Shown here: positions 54,246 to 64,000 of the stretch, piece after piece
Layout: each line of letters starts with the position of its first letter
Numbering within the stretch: the first letter of the stretch is position 1
Assembly (NCBI GenBank): GCA_023512835.1
Contig: CM042087.1
Coordinates: 40,800,517-40,864,516 of the forward strand
DNA: 64,000 nt
Origin: Taxillus chinensis
Taxonomy: Eukaryota; Streptophyta; Magnoliopsida; Santalales; Loranthaceae
Reading direction: 5' to 3'
Notes under the pieces: model-generated
What the model was told of the DNA's origin: nothing
The model's database searches: none
The model's input: only the letters and a program-made list of their open reading frames with translations
Program-made: the position numbers and the translations under genes

Positions 54246-56717
54246 TTATCTGGTTGCCTTTGATATGCTTTTTCGCCGCCTGACAAGTCCATCCATCAGA
54301 GTGATATACACGGACTGATTAACAGAAATGCCCTTCTGGGACAGCTCTCCTAAGAGGTGCATTGAATCCTTGAACCTACCCTCAGCACACATCTCCTTGA
54401 TTTTCTCCGAATAAGCAATAGAACTCGAATCAAAATCCTCTTGACATTCACTAGCCGTCACCACTTGCTCTTCGACCTCTACAGGCTGGTTAGTTGGCTT
54501 TCCTGCCCCCATTTTTGAGAATAACTCTTCTGCGTCCTTAATTTTATTGGCATCCGTAATATTGGCTAAAAAAGCAGTAACTGTGTTACTGTTAGGTCTC
54601 AGTTTCTTTTCCTCCATTTCTGCAACAAGGCCAAAAGCATCCTCAAGCCTACCTTCTTGGCAAAGGTATCTTATTAAAATATTGTATGTAATCACATCAA
54701 ATTTTTTCCCTTTTGAGATCCATATGTCGAAGAGCTTGAGAGCCTTTTCAAGCATCCCCGCCCTGCAGAGCCCGCTCAGAAGAATATTACACGTACATTC
54801 ACTAGGCTTGAACGATTTCTCCACCATTTTGTTGTGAAACTGAAATGCTTTCTCAATATCCCCTTCTTGGCAGAAACCATGAATGATGGTGTTGTACGTC
54901 ACGTCATCAGGAACTAACCCATTCTCTAATATTTCATTCAACTTGGTCCTGGCTCCTTCGACATCTCCTGACTTGCAGAGCCCAGAAATTAAGGCATTGT
55001 AGGTAACGATACCAGGAATGACCTTTCTCTCTTTCATCTCTTCCCAAAGCTTCAAAGCCCTGTCAATCTTCTGGTCCCTGAAGTAACCCGTGATCAGCGT
55101 GCTATAACTCACTGCATCAACGATATAGCCCCTTCTATGTGCATGAGTGAGCAACTCATAAGCCCTCTCCAGATCCTTCTCCTCACAGAGGGTGTGGAGA
55201 AGGGTATTAAGGGTACAAGTATTCATCTTTAGACGTTTACTGCCCATCTCAGCCATCACTCTGAAAGCTTCCCCCATGTTTTTGGCTTTGCAATACCCAT
55301 GAATCAAAGTGTTATAAGTGAAACAATCAGGGGGGATCCCACCTTCCTCCATACGACGAACAGAATTACTTGCTTCGCCCATCTTTCCCCGCTGGCAAAA
55401 CCACTTGACCACTACATTGTGGGTGACGATGTTCATTTTCAACCCTCTCTCTGCCATCTCTTGGATCAAGCTTTGAGCCTCCGAATCCCTCCCAGATTCA
55501 ACACAGCCGTTGATCAAAGTGTTGTAGGTGGTGACATCGGGTCCCAAGCTGAGATTTTTCATCTCATCTCGGAGCTTAAAGGCTTCCTCAAACCTACCCT
55601 CTTTACAGAAGCCGGCAATCAGCATGTTATAGGTCCAGACATCGGGCAACACGTGGTGCTGGGCCATCAATTCAAACAAGCTGGCAGCCTCCTTCAACCG
55701 CCCCATTTTACAGTAGCCATTAACCAAAGTGTTGAACGTGTTCTTGTTGGGATTCAACCCCCGTTTATTCATGTCCAGGAGCAAGCCCCGGACCTCCTGC
55801 AGCCGACCCATCTTACACAGGGCGTGTAGGATGGTGTTGTAAGTCACGTTGTCGGGGGTGCAACCGTGGTGGGCCATGGAGTCCAACAAATCCATGGCAA
55901 CGTCGATGTTCCGCTGGTCGCAGAGGCCGTAGATCAAAATGTTGAAAGTGATGGGGCAGGGGGCGACCCCGAGGGCGAGGGCGTCGCGGAAGACGTCCCC
56001 GGAGAGGGCGCGGAGGTGGGAGGAAGGAGAGCGTACCAGGAAGTTGAGGAGGTTGTTGATGGTGAGGAGGTTGGGGCGGAGGCGGAGGCGCTTCATCCGG
56101 GCGAAGACGGAGAGGGCGAGGTGGGGGCGGGAGGCGGAAATGTAGGCGGCGATGGAGGTGTCGAGGAGGGAGCGGGGGTGACGGGGGTGAGAGGGGAGGA
56201 GAAGGGAGCGGTGGAGGGAGTGGGTGGGGTCGGAGGCGATGAAGGAATCGAGGGCGGAGCGGGCTTGGGAGAACTTACGGTGGCGGAGGAGAGAGGAGAG
56301 GAGGGAGAGGAAGGAAGGGAGGCAGGCGGGTGGGGAGGAGAAGGAAGGGACGTGGGATCGAGACCAGTGGAAGAAGGAGAGGAGGGTGAGGGGGAGGTGG
56401 GCTAGGTATTTTGAGGAGAGGATGGAGTGGATTAGGGGTGGGGAGAGGTGGGGGATGTAACCCCCCAACTCCTCTTCCAACCTCTGCTTCGCTGACGTCA
56501 GAATTGAGCTTATGCCTTCCACCACCTTTTTCTGCGCTTCCTCTGATTGTGGCTGCGGATGCGGTGGTGAAGAGGGTGGCTGCGGTGGTGAAGAGGCGGA
56601 GCAGGGTGGCTGAGGTGGTGAAGAGGTGGAGCAGGGTGGCTGCGGTGGTGACTCCATTGATTTGATTGGTTTCTCAGTTGTTGTTTTTCTTCTGCCCTTT
56701 TTGTTGTTGCCACCCAC
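54246..56717 (-). CDS. Pentatricopeptide repeat protein, P class, intronless
   Basis: PPR proteins bind organellar RNA in a sequence-specific way and aid processing, stability or translation. This is one uninterrupted 823-aa frame, typical of plant PPR genes. Residues 257-711 hold thirteen consecutive 35-residue P motifs of the TYNTLIxGxCKxGRxxEA form. Weaker motifs flank them (about 190-256 and from about 712 to the end). There are no E, DYW or SMR domains, so no editing deaminase. The N terminus is unusual: MGGNNKKGRRKTTTEKPIK, a basic cluster, then a low-complexity Pro/Ser tract (residues 21-58) built from SSPPQPPCS-like units. No clear transit peptide is visible. The start could be Met1 or Met21. 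The RNA target is unknown. Residues 5 and 35 of each motif could be used to predict it. Confidence 0.95.
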   Translation of the reverse strand: MGGNNKKGRRKTTTEKPIKSMESPPQPPCSTSSPPQPPCSASSPPQPPSSPPHPQPQSEEAQKKVVEGISSILTSAKQRLEEELGGYIPHLSPPLIHSILSSKYLAHLPLTLLSFFHWSRSHVPSFSSPPACLPSFLSLLSSLLRHRKFSQARSALDSFIASDPTHSLHRSLLLPSHPRHPRSLLDTSIAAYISASRPHLALSVFARMKRLRLRPNLLTINNLLNFLVRSPSSHLRALSGDVFRDALALGVAPCPITFNILIYGLCDQRNIDVAMDLLDSMAHHGCTPDNVTYNTILHALCKMGRLQEVRGLLLDMNKRGLNPNKNTFNTLVNGYCKMGRLKEAASLFELMAQHHVLPDVWTYNMLIAGFCKEGRFEEAFKLRDEMKNLSLGPDVTTYNTLINGCVESGRDSEAQSLIQEMAERGLKMNIVTHNVVVKWFCQRGKMGEASNSVRRMEEGGIPPDCFTYNTLIHGYCKAKNMGEAFRVMAEMGSKRLKMNTCTLNTLLHTLCEEKDLERAYELLTHAHRRGYIVDAVSYSTLITGYFRDQKIDRALKLWEEMKERKVIPGIVTYNALISGLCKSGDVEGARTKLNEILENGLVPDDVTYNTIIHGFCQEGDIEKAFQFHNKMVEKSFKPSECTCNILLSGLCRAGMLEKALKLFDIWISKGKKFDVITYNILIRYLCQEGRLEDAFGLVAEMEEKKLRPNSNTVTAFLANITDANKIKDAEELFSKMGAGKPTNQPVEVEEQVVTASECQEDFDSSSIAYSEKIKEMCAEGRFKDSMHLLGELSQKGISVNQSVYITLMDGLVRRRKSISKATR

Positions 56718-57804
56718 CAGTGACCGGACCAGTCCAGTAGTCAGTACTCAGCAGATATATGTCAACGTGTAAATGTCTAATCTTCTGCCCTTAATAAAAG
56801 AAAAGGAGTGACACATACCCCTCCATCTAAATGTCTAATCTCGGAGCTGTTGGTATGCTGTTTTGGCACTTGACTGGATGCTCTTACTTAGTTATTTTGA
56901 TTCCATTTATAGTTTTTTTTAAGTATACTTCTATTACTGTAACTGCTGTTACTACTGGAGCTTTGCTTGCATCAATAACATGGACGATGGAACCATCCTT
57001 AAATTTGAATGGACGATGGAACCATCCTTAAATTTAAATGGGCGATGGAACCATCAATAACTGCTGTTACTGTAAATGTTTTAAAATAAGATATAGAAAT
57101 AGAAACAAATAGTAAAATTTTATTTGTTAATTTATTATTTATTTTTAATATATATTTTTATTCATATAAGCTTTTAATTAGTTGGAAAGGGAAAAAATTA
57201 TTTATAGAGAATATTGTTCATATCAAAAATAGAAATGGAAGAGCAAAATTTGAGTTTAGATGCTGTAAGCTTGGTTGGGAGTATTGAAATTTGAGTTTTA
57301 TAATCAGTTTAAAATTTAAAGCGATCATCAATGAATTTCTAAATTTAATTTTTGTATTTTTTTTATAAAGTCAACGTGTTCTTTTTTTTTTTCTCAACAG
57401 CATCAGGGGTATATTTGGAAATGTCCAAATCACCAAAATGTATTGTCATTACAATTCTGTACACAGTGGTCTATGTTCAAATAGTGAAAAAAAATTAGGA
57501 CAAATCAATAGTAATATAGAGGAAAGTTGAAAATTGAAGAGGAAAAATTAGGATTGACTGCACAGAAATGTACAACAGACGTCTTTGAATGTGACATGCA
57601 ATAACGTGCCTTAAGGGGGCAAACCTGAAGCATGCTTTATATCAAAAACAAAAACAAAAATAAAACCGATAGGAAGATTTTGAAAAGGAAAAAAAAAAAA
57701 AAAACTTCGAATCCACTATAGCCAAGCAGCCATGAATGACTAAGCTAGTAAAAGAAGAAAAAAAATAGTAATAATCAGCGGCTGCAGTGGGTTGGCTAGA
57801 GTTT
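56718..57804. other. Divergent 5' flank of PPR and 3' flank of the carrier gene
   Basis: The first part is the promoter of the minus-strand PPR gene and carries the 29-bp tandem repeat. The rest is AT-rich and ends in the 3' UTR of the carrier gene, with an A-run near 57691-57705. No gene was seen. Confidence 0.5.
56981..57060. repeat. 29-bp tandem repeat, 2.75 copies, upstream of the PPR gene
   Basis: Units start at 56981, 57010 and 57039, each with GGACGATGGAACCATC or a one-base variant, itself partly palindromic (GATGG...CCATC). Copies of AACTGCTGTTACT lie just outside both ends (56941 and 57059). The array is about 265 bp upstream of the PPR start codon. Confidence 0.9.
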
Positions 57805-60800
57805 TTACTTGCCAGTAGAAGCAGAAGAAGCTTCAGCCACAACTGGGTCGTCATTCTTGTTCATAGCTTTCCTTGCTAGCTCGTAGCCTGCAAAATTCAT
57901 AGCCCCTAGAGGAGCAATCCAGAAAAACCTTGGTATTGCCCCTTTGAACAAGCCAAGAGGGCCTTCATGTCGAAGAATGGAGAAAGCCACCATTGACATT
58001 GACACAGGCCGGGCCCGTTGAGCAGTCATCATTCTAGTTTTCATCACATCAAAAGGTGTTGTGACAACAGCAGCTATCCCGCCAGATAAAGCCCCTACTA
58101 CAATTGTTTCCCAGGGCTCTAGCTCCCGCTGCAGAATCTGCTGGGAAACCTTCAAACAGCAGTACAGCAAACAAGGGAAAAGGAATATAGTCAATAGAGT
58201 TTCAAACAAAGGATTATGTTCCATAAATTGAGAAACAAGGCGGAATTATTTGTTTTGAAAACTAGATTGATGACCATCCATTGCGGTAGGTACGTCCATA
58301 ATCAAGACCAGTCAAAAAATTGTGCCCATATATATTAAAATCCAATGTAAGATACATAATGAAGATGGTCTGGAAGGACTTAAAAAACATTAGGCATGTC
58401 TTCTATGGGACAAGTGCGTGAGCATGTTGTGTGCAGGCCAGCATATACAGTGCACCTTTTTTTGACTCTGCATTAAGCTCCATGACAGCAACATAAACGG
58501 GAACCCATCCCCGCAAAGAGTAGCAACAGTACAAATGCATATGAAAAACAAGTGTTATTTACTCATTTGCATCTATATATGTAGGACAATGCTGACCTTT
58601 TTCGACTCTGCATAAAGCCCCATGCCAGCTACATAAAAGGGAACCTCTCGGCAAAGTGTAGCGGCAGTTCCACGGAAAAAGCCCTTTAGACCATCTTGTT
58701 GCCAAGTGCCCACAATAGCTTCCCCCACATTGTCAAAAAGGCCAGCCTGCAAACGCTGCTTCAAAACTTCACATGGGATTCGGACTGCCGTCCCCAAGAA
58801 AGTGCTACAGAATGACGCTACCGATTGAACCTACATAACAAACCAGATGACAGAACATATTCAATGCATCAAATCATATATCTATCATTTTATAGTAGGT
58901 TTCCCACGTTCTCTCTCATGCTCTAGGGATAGCATAAGTGAGAGTGTGATGGGAACAGCAGTAAACTATGAGACTATAAGCGGCAGGGACACGTGAAGAG
59001 AACATTTCGTGAAAAGGCAAAGTTTGCCAACATTGTTTAAGTTTTTTGCTTGGAGAAAGAAGCTCTCGTCTTGTTATGTTTTTGAACTGTTAAAATATCA
59101 TTAGAAAGAAGGAAAACACCTAGAGTTTGCATAACTTATAAAGTTTACAACAAATCTATTTATAATAGATTTCAGGATATAGTAGGAGACTAGAGGAACA
59201 GTAAAACCCCTTTAGATGTGGAAGGGACAAATTTTAGTAAATATGTTTTTTTTTGTATCACATGATACGAGCTATGCCTTGTAAAGACAAAAAAAAAATC
59301 AAGTTTTAAAATAAGTAAATAAATAATAATAATTAAAAAATAACATAAATAACAAATAGAAATTCTTATCTATAGACTCCAAAGCCTAATCTTTATTGTT
59401 AAAGTTTGAAAGTTTTCATCCAAAAACTAATTGCCAATAGTGGTGTAACCTCAAGATCATAGATTAAACAATTTCCGATGTGAAATTATATATATTTCAA
59501 CATTTAGCCTCCACAACTACCCTGACATCCCCTATATTGATAGGGGCCAATCATCTAAAAGGTTGTGCTAAACAAATAGAGCTTAAAAAAAAAAAAAAAA
59601 GATATGGTAACAATCACGATGGGTTGTTGATATGGATTCTCCTGCCTATTCCTATCAAAGCTAAGTTCTACCTACACAAATGTCAGTAACTTCTACAAAT
59701 TTATTTGGGTAGTTTATCTGCATTTTATGCTTGAAATAAATAAAAAAAAGTAATGAATAGATAAGGAAAACATGAACTGATAGGTTTGTCCAACTCCGAA
59801 TTAATGATTAGGAATGCAATGACTGTGCTCTAGCCCTACGGTACAGCGGTGGGCTGTGTGAAGTGTTTTGAGTTCCAATTGTTTCGTCATGTTCCACGAA
59901 ATATATATATTTAAAAAAAATAATATTAATTACCTGAATTTCAGGAAGTGATGGTGCAACATTTATTATCACAAGCTTAGTTGCTTCAAAAATTCCAGTT
60001 CTCAATCCATGGCTACAGCATCAATAGACATGTTAAACAGAAGGAAGAGAAAGAAACATAAAGTAATAGCAGAACATACTAAATAATAGATAACCTCGAA
60101 AATTGTCCAAGAACTGCTGGTACGGAACCTCTATATAAACCTCGGACTCCAATTTCCGGAATTGATGAAATAATTTCTGGGAACGAGAGTGTTGAAGCTT
60201 GTACTCGAGTCTGGATGATCATGGAAAAAGTGTTAAGACTTCAAACATTTGGCACTAAGTTGCACTTAAGGTCATTTTATACCACTATTATCCACATAGA
60301 ATCACTATTCCTTTGTTTGGGCAACATTCAAGCAAAGAATCGCAACTCTTTAATATTTATTCCTTGCAAACTAGCTATAGCTAATGCAAAAGCTACCATT
60401 TACTTTGTAGAATAGCTTATTATTACATATAACAAGAACAAAAAAAACAAATAAAACCAATAATATTATCAACCGTGTCATTTACATATTTTATGGATTG
60501 AGGTATGTCACGAACATTAGCTAATCATTTTTTTCAAATACTTCACTATTCTATATCAATTAGTTATCAACCAGACAAGGAAATAAAATTTGAAAAAGAC
60601 AGCCACCTATTCAATGATACAAACTAAATAAAGTTTTGTTATTCCACGCCTATTCTACTTTTATGGAATAGATATTCTATTCCTTGAACCAATGGTCATG
60701 TTAGCAATTCTCAGTCTCGCATAGATCATCTTATTCATAAGGTCGAGATAATGCAGCAACCATCGTTGATAAATGATTCCCTACTAAAAACATCTTCCAT

Positions 60801-63492
60801 AATTGCTAAGATTGCAAAATTATTACATAGTGACATAATTGTTAAGCTGGAGAATTTGCCTTTATTGTATCAACAGGGTGCAATAAAGATGCAGAAAGAG
60901 CACAAGAAAGCCCCCCTGCCAATGCAGATCTCAGGACACTACCAGCAGGTATTTCCACTGGTGGGGCAACGGCAACAACTGTAGCAGCTTCGAACCATAT
61001 ATTCCTGTACATATCATGAAAAAGTGAAGAAATGTTAGGGTCGTCAAATGAACTATGTAATCTTAAATCCTACAATAAATATAAAGTTCTTCTCAAAATA
61101 CATCCTCCCTTCTATGTAATAATCAAGGAGACCAAAATAAAGCTTGTAGTCCAATATAATATTAAAAGAAAGAAACTGGTCCCCTTATTGTTTGTTCATT
61201 CCAGTAATCCTTATATATAAACTAGTAGGCTACGAGAAGAATGGGAATACAAGGAATCCTTCTCTGAAAGCCAGATGCGGTCAACTGCAACTGCTAACAT
61301 TGTGATATTAATTGTGTCCTTTTTGGTCTTTTCTCCCCTTTAATAATCAACTTCAATATATTGATAAGAAATAACACAAAACTTGCAACCTCAGTACAGA
61401 TGAAGTGCAAAAGAGAAAAGAGGACATGCTCTATTTTTGAAATCTTAATGTCTTTCAAAGAATTAGGTTAATATTTTTTCACATTCTCATTATTTTCAGG
61501 AAATAAGACTATTAAAGTTGCCAGCCATGGTAGCGGAACCTTTGAGGATTTTAGAGACTGATCAGTTTAAAAAAGATAATTAGATTATTTCAACAATTGA
61601 GTCCTTTTGTGATGTACAGATTAAAATGTAAGTATCATCATAATCTCTCTGCTATTACTAGTTTTGTTTGTTAGAGACGCCTAGGATGGTATTGGAAGAG
61701 CTGAAGTACATGAAGCATTCACACAACCACAGCGGGCAGTTTGCCACAAATCATAATAATGAGTAATCAAAAATAAAAATGAACACTAATATAGGGAGGA
61801 AGAAAATTTCACAAAGACAAGAAATTTGGAAATCAGGAGCTGAATTGTCCTGTTCACTTGCACAGTAATTAATAGTCAGAGAAGCTGATGGTCAAAAGGT
61901 ATATCCCCAGCCACAAAATCCAGTGGAGCCAAATTAATGAGAACTGTTAGTGCACTCCTACTGATCTAGAAAGTTGCAAATCTTGGTCTGTAATCGATGG
62001 TCATGATATTGGATTGTTGGTTCAAGAGACAATATGGTGCCCTCGTAAAACTCAAAACAAGCAAAATAAACATTCTAAAGCGGCCTACTTATTCTTAAGA
62101 AAACATAGGGGCAGGGGTTACTAATTAAGTATAATAGAAGGAATAGTTTGATCAACTTGTTGATAAGTGTTAACAATCCCTGAATACCATATATACATAT
62201 TGTACTTAAATCCAAAACCATCCAATTATTAGTTTAAACTTTTAAGCATCTTCTAATTATTAGGACTAACTTTATTGTATACCATATGTTTTTTTATAAG
62301 TAAAAAAAACTTCATTAAACAATTAAACAAACCAAGCACACAAGAAGTGCAAAGTACAAAACAAATAAAAAAAACAGTCAAACTTAAAAGGAACAAAATC
62401 AATGAGCTCCAACACTGAAAACAATCTAAAGAACCCAGTAACGAATATCCAATCAAGAATAAAACCAAGAAAATGATTTTATAACATATCATCTTGAAGT
62501 CAATCAAAACAGAATGAAAACCAAAGACATGCTAATCTGCTGAAGATTTTACTGAAGTGAATCAACAATTCAAAATTCTCGACTTTCAACATTTCATAGC
62601 AAGCTATATGAAATACAGATCCATCATATAACCTTTTATTCTTTTTAGTTTTACTTTTCCTTTTATTTAAAAAATCATGGCTACTTAAAGACAATAGTGA
62701 CAACTGCAAAATATCCAATAGCTAATCAATTTATTGAATCTGTTCTTGTGGCTTGAAGTGGTTTGGTTTGCGGGTTGGCAAAGTGTTTTGTGTGTGTGTG
62801 CTCCCATTGGCCGTGCTTTGGGCTTTGTGGACAGAACACAATCATTGGATATTTGAGAATCATGAAAATAGTTATCGTGTGAAGGGGCATTAACCAAAGA
62901 TAATTAATCAATAAGTTACTTCCAGATATGAATCATAACTGTGTTCAAATGACCTATTAATCATGCCTATGATCATCCTGAAGTCAATCAGATATTAACC
63001 AATAAGTTACTTCCAGATTCAGAAAAACTTCAGATATGAATCATAATCGTGTTCAAGTGACCTATTAACCATACCTAGGATCATCCTGAAGTCGATCGGA
63101 AGGGAGTAGAAGCATAAAATTCCGAAAATGCCCATAAGAAATAGAATCTTCTGTGTCTGCACTCAGAAAACGCATCATAGCAACAGCATTGTCTTCATTT
63201 GCTGGAAGCCCTGCATTTTTTAGTGATGCCAATATTTCACTTTTCTGTAGTGTCCCAGACTTGCTCAAACACAAGGTGGTATAAGCTCGGAGTATGGTTG
63301 GTTCCTTCTGCTCCATCAGAGACAAGAACCGTTTCCAGCCAAATGATTTTGAAAATAAATTACTTCTAGTTCGGCGCATAAATTCCTGAGCATATCTGCG
63401 TGGAAGTTTTCTCTTTCTCAATGCAATTTCAAGATCTTCCAGAGTTACTTGGCCATCACCATCTCTATCTAACTCCTCAAAGAACCTCTTTC
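57805..63492 (-). CDS. SAMTL: EF-hand mitochondrial-carrier-family protein (SAM transporter-like), 5' part outside the window
   Basis: The homologue I recall is Arabidopsis At2g35800, a calcium-binding carrier with a C-terminal domain like S-adenosylmethionine carriers. Exons visible, in transcript order, are 63075-63492, 60860-61004, 60095-60210, 59934-60012, 58597-58830 and 57805-58149. They total about 445 codons, and phases agree throughout. The first visible exon enters in phase 2, so more exons lie beyond 64000. It holds an EF-hand loop, DRDGDGQVTLED, near its start. The three carrier repeats show the signature P-x-[D/E]-x-x-K: HPVDTIK, IPCEVLK and TPFDVMK. The second repeat is followed by GFFRGTAATLCREVPF. 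The intron that splits HPVDTIK from TRVQ has a GC donor (60859). Two small exon-edge duplications lie in its introns. Transport substrate and plastid versus mitochondrial location are inferred from the homologue only. Confidence 0.85.
58451..58530 (-). repeat. 80-bp decayed copy of a carrier-gene exon end
   Basis: Bases 58451-58530, in the intron downstream of exon 58597-58830, match 58591-58670, the 3' end of that exon with its donor. Shared words include GACTCTGCAT and CATAAA-GGGAACC on the plus strand. The copy has several substitutions and a frameshift but keeps an AG-GTGC-type pseudo-donor. Confidence 0.85.
62283..62470 (-). mobile_element. Possible LINE 3'-end fragment in a carrier-gene intron
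   Basis: On the minus strand the segment ends TTTTTTTTACTTATAAAAAAAC-like, an A/T tail after a sequence with no other explanation, and it sits in a 2.07-kb intron. Plant LINE tails look similar, and a comparable T-run segment occurs at about 2849. No reverse-transcriptase motif is present, so the call is tentative. Confidence 0.25.
62890..63106 (-). repeat. 108-bp tandem repeat spanning a splice donor of the carrier gene
   Basis: Segments 62923-62991 and 63031-63099 match over 69 bp with few differences. Flanking sequence (ATAAGTTACTTCCAGAT, twice) gives a repeat period of about 90-108 bp. The right copy contains the last bases of the EF-hand exon and its GT donor at 63074. The left copy, wholly intronic, has the matching position changed to GC. 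Confidence 0.85.
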
Positions 63493-64000
63493 CTAACGAA
63501 AATGAAAGACAATTTGCACAAGCGAAAGCAGGATATCAATATTGCAGGTTTACAGAACAAGATTCATCACATAAAGAAGAACAATGGATGACAATAATTT
63601 TAACAATGGACAATGTATAGTAATGTAGCTTGACATCCAAGTGAGAAACTGTCATTTGTTTTTTGGTAAGTAGAAATTGTCATTTGGTTTTTGGTAAGCA
63701 GAAACTGTCATATTCATCAATGGGTTTATCCTAACCATCACACCTTTGATTTTTCTAAAGGTAAGATGCTCAGGTGGCTTATTCAATGCCAAAGTACTTT
63801 GGCTTGAATGCTATATGCAAACTGGATATGAGGCAATAGAAGGACAACAAACTAGCTAACAGTTAATTCAGAACAGGAGAAGCGCCTTATTTCTTCACTT
63901 ATCCATTAAGAAATTAATAACTATGCATGCATAAGAATGAAGTCATGCAAAGCAACTATAATGAAAGTAAGCTTGAACAAAATTGCACCACTGACTCCTT
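63493..64000. other. Intron of the carrier gene running off the window
   Basis: Given the phase-2 entry of the exon ending at 63492, this stretch should be intron. No upstream exon could be placed. A short imperfect repeat, TCATTTG(G)TTTTTTGGTAAG, occurs twice at 63652-63703. Confidence 0.6.

Noticed and set aside
55299..56665. Plus-strand frames across the PPR gene
   Set aside because: Antisense shadows of a long intronless gene; Gly/Glu/Arg-rich low complexity only.

Overview
This window is nuclear DNA from a flowering plant. It is AT-rich, its genes are split by many GT-AG introns, and several products are plant-specific: alternative oxidase, alpha-expansin, a plastid-type arogenate dehydratase and a P-class PPR protein. 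The wording of the alternative oxidase (for example [17 protein letters not shown]) leans towards a non-grass monocot, but that is an impression, not a test.

Layout, left to right. 1-6.2 kb: AT-rich, gene-poor DNA with one broken GSK3/shaggy-kinase exon (4.5 kb). 6.3-8.1 kb (+): mitochondrial inner membrane protease subunit 1, four exons. 10.5-11.9 kb (-): alternative oxidase, four exons. 14.5-15.4 kb (-): alpha-expansin, two exons. 15.4-24.3 kb: a 9-kb AT-rich stretch with repeats and no supportable gene. 24.5-26.5 kb (+): 40S ribosomal protein S23, four exons. 28.5-32.6 kb (-): a large Ser-rich protein I do not recognise, with a tandemly duplicated exon. 35.2-38.7 kb (+): arogenate/prephenate dehydratase, eleven exons. 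41.7-51.8 kb (+): GET4, twelve exons, with an LTR-like repeat pair in its 3.3-kb intron. 52.5-53.9 kb (-): an inverted, broken partial copy of the GET4 3' end. 54.2-56.7 kb (-): an intronless PPR protein. 57.8-63.5 kb (-): the 3' part of an EF-hand mitochondrial-carrier-family protein like Arabidopsis At2g35800; its 5' exons lie beyond the right edge.

The genes are independent housekeeping and metabolic loci, not a pathway cluster. Two act in the mitochondrial inner membrane (IMP1, AOX), one in plastid Phe synthesis (ADT), one in tail-anchored protein insertion (GET4), one in cell-wall loosening (expansin) and one in translation (RPS23). The most notable feature is a recurring pattern of small local duplications that copy exon edges with their splice sites. 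These include a whole duplicated exon in the Ser-rich gene, an 80-bp exon-end copy and a 108-bp donor-site repeat in the carrier gene, and an inverted copy of the GET4 3' end. The alternative oxidase carries Ser in place of the first regulatory cysteine.

Exon models were built by eye from splice signals, reading-frame continuity and recalled family conservation. In every complete model the exon lengths sum to a whole number of codons. No alignment or expression data were available.
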